Assembly (NCBI RefSeq): GCF_018614095.1
Contig: NZ_JAGGOY010000038.1
Coordinates: 18,034-82,033 of the forward strand
From: Streptomyces sp. ISL-87
GTDB lineage: Bacteria; Actinomycetota; Actinomycetes; Streptomycetales; Streptomycetaceae
Direction: 5' to 3'
DNA length: 64,000 nucleotides
Made by a program: the position numbers and the translations under genes. Within the stretch, counting starts at the first letter, position 1. The number at the start of each line of letters is the position of its first letter. The notes beneath the pieces were generated by a model. It did not search any database. It was not told the DNA's origin and was given only the letters and a program-made list of their open reading frames with translations. Of this stretch, positions 33,410 through 40,195 are shown piece by piece.

Positions 33410-33510
33410 CAGCCCTGCCGGCGCACCGCACCGCCCCGAGCCGCAGCCCACAGGCACGCCGGAGCCGGCCCCGCGAGGAGGACCAGGGCGGCCGACGACC
33501 AGGCGTTCAC
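33409..33510 (-). pseudogene. mrpF: mrpF remnant: 33-codon stub
   Basis: A GTG at 33510 overlaps the mrpE stop as GTGA, exactly where mrpF starts in intact operons. The reading (MNAWSSAALVLLAGPAPACLW, then a few Arg/Gly residues) matches the first helix of MrpF, but the frame stops after 33 codons on the mrpC ATG; MrpF normally has about 85-95 residues and three helices. This suggests a deletion that removed the rest of mrpF and whatever lay between it and mrpC. Identification is by position and hydrophobicity, since little sequence remains. Confidence 0.55.
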
Positions 33511-33979
33511 CGCGCGTCGCCGGGACGGGTCAGCAGCCGCTCCAGCCGGCCGCCGCCCCCCTCCGAGAGCCCGTGTACGAGGACGTCCGCGCCCCCCTCA
33601 CGCAGGTCGCCGGCGCACGTGTCGGCCGACCAGCTCAGCGCGACCCCGGCCCAGCCGGGGTCGGCGCCCTCGCGCAGCCGCACCCGGCGGAACCCGCCCC
33701 GTGCTCCGGGTGGCCCTGGCGCCGGGCGAGTACCCGTACCAGCACGCCACAGCCCCGGACGGCGGCGAGGGGCAGCAGCGCGAGCGCCCGTAGCGCTCCC
33801 GTCGTCCCCCTCAGCCGTACGTCGGCGGCCCGCCGCACCCGGTACGCCATGAAGGCGCCGGCCGACGCGGCAGCGCAGGCCACGGCCAGTTCGACGGGCC
33901 CAGGCGAGGTGATCGACACCACCGTCACGCCCACCAGCCCCGCCCACCACGCGAACATCTCGACCACAGCGCTGCGCAC
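33507..33979 (-). pseudogene. mrpE: mrpE homologue disrupted by a single-base frameshift
   Basis: The N-terminal part (MFAWWAGLVGVTVVSITSPG, from about 33958 down) gives two hydrophobic segments and the Arg-rich VRGCGVLVRVLARRQGH stretch of MrpE. Past about 33700 that frame degenerates into Gly/Cys/Ala sequence, while the adjacent frame continues with FRRVRLREGADPGWAGVALS and DVLVHGL, the usual C-terminal domain of MrpE. Joining them needs a -1 shift (one missing base) near the GGGGCGGG run at 33698-33706. It may be a pseudogene, a sequencing error in a G-run, or programmed slippage. Its stop overlaps the mrpF start. Confidence 0.62.
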
Positions 33980-34394
33980 CTGCCTGACTCGCCTCCCTGG
34001 ACCGCAGACACAGATTCTTCGCGCCGCGCTCCGCCGCCCGCCCGCCGTGCCGCCCCGACGCGTGGGTTCTCACCCGCTCGGCGCGGCGAGGAGTGCGGAG
34101 CGGTCCGGCGGGTAGGCGCCGATCATGACCTGCCCCGTGACTGACGGCACCGAGCCCGGGGCGGCTTGCGGCCCGGATGCCGGGCTGACCTGCGCCGGGG
34201 ACCGGACCCGGCTCACAGGCAGGCAAAACCGTCGCGCTGCACGACGCGCCCCCGGCCCCTATCGTCGTCGTCAGGGCCTCCTGGGCCTCCTGGGCCCCCT
34301 GGGCCTCCTGTGACGGGTTAGGCCTGCCGCTCTCAGCCGACGCGGCGCGCGAGACGGCCGCGGATCGTGCGGCCATGGCCGAAGGAGGGCGCTC
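33980..34394. other. 415-base gap between mrpE and the HAD gene
   Basis: No convincing gene is seen. The segment separates divergent genes and should carry both promoters; none was resolved. It contains four 9-bp units GGGCCTCCT (one as GGGCCCCCT) at 34274-34310. Confidence 0.6.
34274..34310. repeat. Four 9-bp tandem units upstream of the HAD gene
   Basis: GGGCCTCCT, GGGCCTCCT, GGGCCCCCT, GGGCCTCCT plus one base, in the non-coding gap. Confidence 0.9.
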
Positions 34395-35120
34395 ATGAAC
34401 CGCGCCGCGCTGTTCGACGTCGACGGGACGCTCGCCGACACCAACCACCTGCACGTCACCTCGTGGTGGGAGGCGTTCCGGCAGGCCGGCCACGACGTGC
34501 CGATGCATGACATCCACCGCGCGATCGGCCTGCCGGGCGAGGACCTGCTCGCGCACCTGCTCGGTGACGACCGGGACACCAGTGAGGACGGCACGCTGAG
34601 CGCCGCGCACGACACCCTGTACGGCACGTACTTCGACCGGCTGCCCAGCTTCGACTCCGCCGCCGGCCTGCTGCGCGAGCTCGACCGCCGGGGCTGGCGG
34701 GTCGTGCTCGTCACCTCGGCCGGCAGCACCGAGCTGGAAGCGCTCCGCCGGGCCATCGGGGCCGACGACGCCATCACCGCCACCGCCAGCTCCGACGACG
34801 TGAGCGAGGGCAAGCCGGCACCCGACCCGGTGCACCACGCCCTCGGCCTCGCCGACGCGCCCGCCCACGGCGCGGTGTTCGTCGGCGACACCGTGTGGGA
34901 CATGAAGGCCGCCACCCGGGCCGGGGTCGCCTGTGTGGGTCTGCTCTGCGGCGGCATCCCACGCCGCGACCTCGAAGAGGCCGGAGCCCGCGCCGTGTAC
35001 CGGCACCCCGCCGACCTGCTCGAACAGCTCGACAGCAGCCCGTTCGCCGACGTGCCGCCGGGCATGGACCGGGAACCCGCACAAGGAGAACGCGCACAAG
35101 GAAGGGAGCCGGCCCGATGA
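34395..35120 (+). CDS. HAD-family phosphatase
   Basis: 241 residues, ATG preceded by GAAGGAGGGC. The HAD motifs are complete: I FDVDGTLADTN (nucleophile Asp), II VVLVTSAGS, III EGKPAPDP (Lys), IV FVGDTVWDMKA (Asp). A helical cap between I and II places it with subclass I phosphatases such as phosphoglycolate phosphatase or beta-phosphoglucomutase; the substrate is not predictable. The C-terminus ends in a short repeated AQGER-like tail. The stop overlaps the start of the downstream epimerase-like gene as ATGA. Confidence 0.9.
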   Translation: MNRAALFDVDGTLADTNHLHVTSWWEAFRQAGHDVPMHDIHRAIGLPGEDLLAHLLGDDRDTSEDGTLSAAHDTLYGTYFDRLPSFDSAAGLLRELDRRGWRVVLVTSAGSTELEALRRAIGADDAITATASSDDVSEGKPAPDPVHHALGLADAPAHGAVFVGDTVWDMKAATRAGVACVGLLCGGIPRRDLEEAGARAVYRHPADLLEQLDSSPFADVPPGMDREPAQGERAQGREPAR

Positions 35121-36178
35121 CGCATCGCACCCCAACCCCCACACCCACGCCCGCCTCCGGCGGGGCCGGCGGCGACGGCCTCCGCGTGGTCGTCGTCGGT
35201 GCCACCGGCAATGTGGGCACCAGTGTGGTCCGGGCCCTGGTGGACGATCCCGCCGTGGGCTCGGTGCTGGGGCTGGCTCGCAGGCTCCCCGACTGGCGGC
35301 CGCACAAGGCCCAATGGCAGGCCATGGACATCGAACCCGGCGGCGCCGACCTCGTACCGCTGTTCACCGGCGCCGACGCCGTGATCCACCTCGCCTGGAA
35401 GTTCCAGCCCACCCACCGCCCCGCCGAGACCTGGCGGACCAACGTCCTCGGCAGCATCCGCGTGTTCGAGGCCGTGGCCGCGGCCGGCGTACCGGCCCTC
35501 ATTTACGCCTCCTCGGTCGGCGCGTACTCACCCGGCCCCAAGGACCGTACGGTCGACGAGTCCTGGCCCACGCACGGCTGGCCCCAGGCCGCCTATACCC
35601 GGGAGAAGGCGTACCTGGAACGGGTCCTCGACTCCTACGAGAGCACCCATCCCGGCATCCGCGTGGTGCGGATGCGCCCCGCGTTCCTCTTCAAGCGGGA
35701 GTCCGCCTCCGAGCAGCGCCGGATCTTCGCGGGGCGGCTGCTCCCGGGTGGTCTCGTCCGGCCCGGCCTGATCCCCGTCGTACCCGACCTGCCCGGCCTG
35801 CGCTTCCAGGCCCTGCACACCGACGACGCGGCCGCGGCCTACCTCGCCGCCGTCACCCGCCCGGTGCTCGGGGCCTTCAACCTCGCCGCCGACCCGCCGT
35901 TGGACGGCCCCGCCCTGGCCAGTATCTTCGCCGCGCGGCCCGTGCGGCTGCCGGCCGCCCCCGTACGGGCGGCCCTCGCCGCGGCGTGGCGGCTGCGCCT
36001 CGTGCCCGCGTCCCCCGACCTCTTCGACGCGGTGCTGCGGCTGCCGCTGATGGATGCCTCCCGAGCACACGCCGAGCTCGACTGGCAGCCCCGCCACACC
36101 TCGGTCGAGGCCATCGAGCAGTTCCTCGAAGGCCTGCGCGAGCACACCGGAATGCCCACCGCGCCGCTCGCGTCCTGA
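35117..36178 (+). CDS. NAD-dependent epimerase/dehydratase-family protein
   Basis: 353 residues, extended SDR fold. VVVVGATGNVGTSVV is the Rossmann loop (about residues 24-38), a serine in IYASSVGAYSP and YTREK (Tyr-x-x-x-Lys) form the catalytic set, and there is a C-terminal substrate domain. The first 20 residues are a Thr/Pro repeat tail ahead of the fold. The start overlaps the HAD phosphatase stop, so the two are translationally coupled and may act on the same sugar or polyol phosphate; no substrate can be assigned. Confidence 0.88.
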   Translation: MTHRTPTPTPTPASGGAGGDGLRVVVVGATGNVGTSVVRALVDDPAVGSVLGLARRLPDWRPHKAQWQAMDIEPGGADLVPLFTGADAVIHLAWKFQPTHRPAETWRTNVLGSIRVFEAVAAAGVPALIYASSVGAYSPGPKDRTVDESWPTHGWPQAAYTREKAYLERVLDSYESTHPGIRVVRMRPAFLFKRESASEQRRIFAGRLLPGGLVRPGLIPVVPDLPGLRFQALHTDDAAAAYLAAVTRPVLGAFNLAADPPLDGPALASIFAARPVRLPAAPVRAALAAAWRLRLVPASPDLFDAVLRLPLMDASRAHAELDWQPRHTSVEAIEQFLEGLREHTGMPTAPLAS

Positions 36179-36185
36179 GAGCCGC

Positions 36186-36210
36186 GTTAGCGCCGCGTCT
36201 TCCCGGGTAC
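36186..36210 (+). promoter_or_regulatory. SigB-class promoter candidate for the hemerythrin gene
   Basis: GTTA (36186-36189), 15 bases, then GGGTAC (36205-36210). The -10 half is an exact match and the -35 half is near GTTT. It lies 62 bases before the ATG. Confidence 0.45.
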
Positions 36211-36271
36211 CCGCTGAGCGACCGGCCGGCGCACCTGCCGGCATCGAAATGGACCGGGACGGAGCAACGAC

Positions 36272-36826
36272 ATGGGACACGGCGGAGACGTCATCGCGGA
36301 ACTGACCGCCGACCACCGCGAGGTGGAGGAGATGTTCGACGTGATCGAACACACCACCCCGGCGAACGAGCGGCAGACGGCGGCCGAGCGGCTGACGATC
36401 GAACTCGTCCGGCATTCGGTCGCGGAGGAGGAACATCTCTACCCCGCGATCCGGGAGCGCTTCCCGGACGGCGATCTCATCGCGGACAAGGAGATCGCCG
36501 ACCACGCCCGGGTCGAGAAGATGCTGAAGGACCTCGAAGGGCTCGACGCGGCGGGACCCGAGTTCGACCGCCGGATCGCCGTACTGAAGGCGGAGGTCAG
36601 CGCCCATGTGCGCGACGAGGAGGAGAACCTCTTCCCCCGGCTGCGCCAGGCCTGCTCCCCGGAGGCCCTGAACGAGCTGGGTGACAAGGTGCGCCGCGCC
36701 AAGACGTTCGCGCCGACCCGGCCCCACCCCGGCGCTCCCGCCACACCGCCGGCCAACCGGCTGCTGGCTCCCGGCGTCGGCCTGGTCGACCGCGCCCGGG
36801 ACTACGTCACCGGCCGCGGCAAGTAG
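36272..36826 (+). CDS. Hemerythrin-domain protein
   Basis: 184 residues. Its four-helix hemerythrin domain carries the expected di-iron ligands: TADHREVEEMF, RHSVAEEEHLYP (His-x3-Glu plus His), DHARVEKML and HVRDEEENLFP (His-x3-Glu). The C-terminal 45 residues are a Pro/Ala linker ending VGLVDRARDYVTG. Bacterial members bind O2 or NO or sense oxidative conditions. A SigB-like promoter upstream fits a stress role. It is cytoplasmic, with no signal peptide. Confidence 0.9.
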   Translation: MGHGGDVIAELTADHREVEEMFDVIEHTTPANERQTAAERLTIELVRHSVAEEEHLYPAIRERFPDGDLIADKEIADHARVEKMLKDLEGLDAAGPEFDRRIAVLKAEVSAHVRDEEENLFPRLRQACSPEALNELGDKVRRAKTFAPTRPHPGAPATPPANRLLAPGVGLVDRARDYVTGRGK

Positions 36827-36868
36827 GCCACCGGCGGGGGCCGCGGCAGACCATCAGGGAGCTGCGCC

Positions 36869-37846
36869 ATGGGGAACGCGAGCTACGGAAGAGAGACGTT
36901 CACCCGCTCCGACGCCTTCTTCACGGACCGCATCACGGCTGACGGCAGGGACGGCTGGCCCGTCGAGGCCGGCCGCTACCGGCTCGTCGTCAGCCTGGCC
37001 TGCCCCTGGGCGAGCCGCGCCCTCGTCTCCCGGCGGCTGCTCGGTCTGGAGGACGCGCTGTCGCTGGCCGTGGCCGATCCGATCCAGGACGACAACAGCT
37101 GGCGGTTCACCCTCGATCCCGGAGGCCGCGACCCCCTACTCGGCATCCGCTACCTCAGCGAGGCGTACGACGCGCGAGCGAAGGAGTACCCCGGCGGGGT
37201 CAGCGTGCCGGCGGTCGTGGACGTACCGAGTGGCCGGCTGGTCACCAACGACTTCCAGCGGATCACCCTGGACTTCGCGACCGAGTGGAGCGCCCTGCAC
37301 CGGCAGGGCGCGCCCGATCTCTACCCCGAGCCGTGGCGGGCGGAGATCGACGCGGTCATGGCGGACATCTACCAGGACGTCAACAACGGGGTGTACCAGG
37401 CCGGTTTCGCGACGAACCAGAGCGAGTACGAGGAGGCGTACCGCGCGCTCTTCCGGCGGCTGGACCAGGTGTCCGCGCGGCTGGCGGAGCGCCGCTACCT
37501 GGTGGGGGACCACATCACCGAGGCCGACATCCGGCTGTTCACCACCCTGGTGCGGTTCGACGCCGTCTACCACGGGCACTTCAAGTGCAACCGCTCGAAG
37601 CTGACTGAGGACCCGGTGCTGTGGGCATACGCGCGGGACCTCTTCCAGACGCCCGGATTCGGCGACACCGTGGACTTCGACCACATCAAGCGGCACTACT
37701 ACCTGGTGCACAGCGGTATCAACCCGACCGGGATCGTGCCGGCCGGACCGGACCCGTCCGGCTGGCTGACCCCGCACCACCGGGAGGAACTGCCGGGCCG
37801 CCCCTTCGGCGACGGCACGGCCCCCCGCCCGGCCCCCGGCCCCTGA
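36869..37846 (+). CDS. Glutathionyl-hydroquinone reductase-like protein (Xi-class GST / YqjG family)
   Basis: 325 residues, ATG with GGGAGCTG upstream. The thioredoxin-like N-domain carries the ACPWA motif (VVSLACPWASRA) with the Cys used for deglutathionylation, followed by DPIQDDNSWRF. The helical C-domain has the family segment DIYQDVNNGVYQAGFA and RYLVGDHITEADIRLFTTL. Xi-class enzymes reduce S-glutathionyl hydroquinones. Streptomyces makes mycothiol instead of glutathione, so a mycothiol conjugate is a likely substrate (inference). It ends with a stem-loop and is monocistronic. Confidence 0.9.
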   Translation: MGNASYGRETFTRSDAFFTDRITADGRDGWPVEAGRYRLVVSLACPWASRALVSRRLLGLEDALSLAVADPIQDDNSWRFTLDPGGRDPLLGIRYLSEAYDARAKEYPGGVSVPAVVDVPSGRLVTNDFQRITLDFATEWSALHRQGAPDLYPEPWRAEIDAVMADIYQDVNNGVYQAGFATNQSEYEEAYRALFRRLDQVSARLAERRYLVGDHITEADIRLFTTLVRFDAVYHGHFKCNRSKLTEDPVLWAYARDLFQTPGFGDTVDFDHIKRHYYLVHSGINPTGIVPAGPDPSGWLTPHHREELPGRPFGDGTAPRPAPGP

Positions 37847-37882
37847 CCTGAGGCGCCGACAGCCGGCAGCCGACAGCCGACA

Positions 37883-37922
37883 GCCGGCGGCCCCGCGAGG
37901 CTGAGCTCGCGGGGCCGCCGGC
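37883..37922. terminator. 17-bp stem-loop between the GST gene and the DUF6381 gene
   Basis: GCCGGCGGCCCCGCGAG (37883-37899) pairs perfectly with CTCGCGGGGCCGCCGGC (37906-37922) across a six-base loop. It lies between convergent genes, with no T-tract. Immediately upstream is a short run of CAGCCGA-like repeats. Confidence 0.85.
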
Positions 37923-37944
37923 CGTTGTGCACGGTGGGACGGCG

Positions 37945-38133
37945 CTACATGGGTTCCGTACCCCGGTCGTCCATGCCGCGCTCCTGCTCGCTCTGCTCCT
38001 GGAGGCGGCGGGCCTTGTCGCGCAGCCGCTTGCGCTCTTCCGGGTCGGTCGAACGCTCGGCCGCCTCGTTCATCTCCTGGGCCTTCGCGCGAAGCTGCTG
38101 GGACCGGCCGCGGGACTCGCCTGAAACGCTCAT
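37945..38133 (-). CDS. DUF6381-family small protein
   Basis: 62 residues from ATG 38133, chosen because AAGGAG lies five bases upstream. The protein is highly charged, with helical sequence of coiled-coil type (QQLRAKAQEMNEAAERSTD, RLRDKARRLQEQSEQ). This matches the small DUF6381 proteins common in Streptomyces. Function is unknown; charge and size resemble CsbD-like stress proteins. Confidence 0.8.
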   Translation of the reverse strand: MSVSGESRGRSQQLRAKAQEMNEAAERSTDPEERKRLRDKARRLQEQSEQERGMDDRGTEPM

Positions 38134-38515
38134 GATCACTCCTTGGATCGCTGGGGAGAGCGGGCGGAATCAGCGAACCAGCCCGACGTGACGCTCGCAT
38201 CTCGAAGCGTCACTCAGGGTAATGGTTGGGGTTGGGATCGGGCGGCGGCCTGCGGCGGTCGCGGCGGCGATTCGGCCGGTTGCCGCACGCCGCCCGGGGA
38301 GGGGTGGCCGCGCGCGGCGTCCGAGCCCGGGTGGTTGCCGCACCGCTCAGAACGGCAACCACCCGATGGCTTCGCGTGTGACCGCAATTCCGCCCGGCAA
38401 ACCCCCGGCAGGCCCATACGTCCGCCGCGGCGCCAGCGGATGCCGGAGCACGCGGAATGGCCCAGGCTGGGCAACTGAGGGATATCCGCCCGCATACGAC
38501 GTGGAGGAGCGTGTG
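38134..38515. other. 382-base divergent gap upstream of the molybdenum oxidoreductase operon
   Basis: No gene is supported. It carries the promoters of the DUF6381 gene and of the oxidoreductase operon. GACGCTCG-type and TCACTCAGGG sequences at 38185-38225 give weak dyads, but no clear operator. A Gly/Arg-rich open frame across it lacks a ribosome binding site and conservation. Confidence 0.5.
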
Positions 38516-39160
38516 GTGACGCCCGGAACCAGCCCCCAGAACGACCCAGGCTCAGGGCAGGCCTCGGTCCCGGCCGAAGAGGCAGGCCCAGCCGAAGGCC
38601 CAGCCGAAGGCCCAGGCCCAGGCCCAGGCCCAGGCCTGAGCCACCGCTCCCGCGTCGCGCTGTGCGTCAACGGCAAGGACCACGTGCTCGACCTCGACCA
38701 CCGCGTCACCCTCCTCGACGCCATGCGCGAGCACCTGGACCTGACCGGCGCCAAGAAGGGCTGTGACCACGGCCAGTGCGGCTCCTGCACCGTGCTCGTG
38801 GACGGCCGGCGCGCCAACAGCTGCCTGCTGCTCGCCGTCGCCCACGACGGGGCCGAGATCACCACGGTGGAGGGCCTCGCGGACACCGAGGGCGGCCTCC
38901 ACCCCCTCCAGCAGGCCTTCCTCGAACGGGACGCCTTCCAGTGCGGCTACTGCACCCCCGGCCAGCTCTGCTCCGCCGTCGGGGCCATCCAAGAAGCCGC
39001 CGCCGGGCACCCCTCGCACGCCACCGGTGCCGGCGCCCTGGCCACGACCGGCCCGATCGACCTGACCGCTTATGAGATCAGGGAACGGCTCAGCGGCAAC
39101 CTGTGCCGCTGCGGTGCCTACCCGGCCATCGTCCAGGCCGTAGCGGACGTGATCGCGTGA
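38516..39160 (+). CDS. Aldehyde oxidoreductase 2Fe-2S subunit (PaoA/CoxS-like)
   Basis: 214 residues from GTG 38516 (GGAGGA seven bases upstream). Two [2Fe-2S] domains are present: plant-ferredoxin-type GCDHGQCGSCTVLVDG with a later Cys in RANSCLL, and the helical domain with FQCGYCTPGQLC and GNLCRCGAYP. It passes electrons from the Mo site to the FAD subunit. The first ~45 residues are Pro/Gly/Ala repeats, and no twin-arginine signal is visible, unlike the periplasmic E. coli PaoA, so the enzyme is probably cytoplasmic. Its stop overlaps the FAD subunit start as GTGA. Confidence 0.92.
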   Translation: MTPGTSPQNDPGSGQASVPAEEAGPAEGPAEGPGPGPGPGLSHRSRVALCVNGKDHVLDLDHRVTLLDAMREHLDLTGAKKGCDHGQCGSCTVLVDGRRANSCLLLAVAHDGAEITTVEGLADTEGGLHPLQQAFLERDAFQCGYCTPGQLCSAVGAIQEAAAGHPSHATGAGALATTGPIDLTAYEIRERLSGNLCRCGAYPAIVQAVADVIA

Positions 39161-40164
39161 AGGCCTTCGAGTACGTACGGGCCGCAAGCGTCCAGGAAGC
39201 CGCGGCCGCCTACGCGGACCACCCCGGTGCCCGTTACCTCGGCGGCGGCACCAACCTCGTGGACCTCATGAAACTGGGCGTCGAGACGCCCACCACCCTC
39301 ATCGACATCACCGGTCTGCCGCTGGGAGAGGTCGAGGAGCTGCCCGCCGGCGGACTCCGGATCGGCGCCATGGTGCGGAACAGCGACCTGGCCGCGCATC
39401 CTCTCGTACGGGCCCGCTACCCGCTGCTGACCCAGGCTCTGCTCGCCGGTGCGTCGGGCCAGCTGCGCAATGTCGCCACCACCGGCGGCAACCTGCTCCA
39501 GCGGACGCGGTGCAGCTACTTCCAGGACGTCTCCAAGCCCTGCAACAAGCGGACCCCCGGCGCCGGATGCGCGGCCCGCGACGGCGTCCACCGTGATCAC
39601 GCCGTGCTCGGGCAATCCGCACAGTGCATCGCCACCCACCCCTCCGACCTGGCCGTGGCCCTCGCCGCGCTCGACGCCGACATCGAGCTGGACGGCGCGG
39701 AGGGCGCCCGTACAGTCGCCGCCACCGCGTTCCACCGGCTGCCCGGCGACCGGCCCCAGCAGGACACCGTCATCCGCCCCGGGGAGATCGTCACCGCGGT
39801 GCTCCTTCCCGCCGGCGCCTCCGGCGCCGTCTCCCTCTACCGCAAGGCCCGCGAGCGCGCCTCGTACGCCTTCGCGCTGGCCTCGGTCGCCGTGGTCCTG
39901 GAGCTAGGCGACGGCCGCGTACGACGGGTGGCCCTCGCCTTCGGCGGCCTCGCCCACCGTCCCTGGCGGGCTGCCACCGCCGAGGCGCGGCTCACCGGCG
40001 CCGTGCCGAGCCCCGACACCGTCCGCCAGGCCGTCGAGGCGGAGCTGGCGCAGGCACAGCCCCTGCGGGACAACGCGTACAAGATCACTCTGGCCCGGAA
40101 CCTCGCCTGCGACGCGCTCGGCACGCTCGCCCGCGCTGCCGAAGAGCACCCCCGCACGCCGTAG
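39157..40164 (+). CDS. Aldehyde oxidoreductase FAD subunit with extra 4Fe-4S motif (PaoB/YagS-like)
   Basis: 335 residues. The FAD-binding fold of the CO-dehydrogenase/xanthine oxidase medium subunit begins ARYLGGGTNLVDLMK and continues with NVATTGGNLLQRTRC. Four cysteines (RTRCSYF, KPCNKR, GAGCAARDG, SAQCIATHP) are arranged as in PaoB, where they bind an additional [4Fe-4S] cluster; most xanthine dehydrogenase FAD subunits lack them. The GTG start overlaps the 2Fe-2S subunit stop. The stop is 31 bases before the Mo subunit. Confidence 0.92.
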   Translation: MKAFEYVRAASVQEAAAAYADHPGARYLGGGTNLVDLMKLGVETPTTLIDITGLPLGEVEELPAGGLRIGAMVRNSDLAAHPLVRARYPLLTQALLAGASGQLRNVATTGGNLLQRTRCSYFQDVSKPCNKRTPGAGCAARDGVHRDHAVLGQSAQCIATHPSDLAVALAALDADIELDGAEGARTVAATAFHRLPGDRPQQDTVIRPGEIVTAVLLPAGASGAVSLYRKARERASYAFALASVAVVLELGDGRVRRVALAFGGLAHRPWRAATAEARLTGAVPSPDTVRQAVEAELAQAQPLRDNAYKITLARNLACDALGTLARAAEEHPRTP

Positions 40165-40195
40165 CCGCCGACACCGAGCAGCAAGAGGAGCCGTC

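Noticed and set aside
34125..34313. Small 62-codon frame upstream of the HAD gene
   Set aside because: Ends in the 9-bp repeat, with no ribosome binding site and no recognisable fold.
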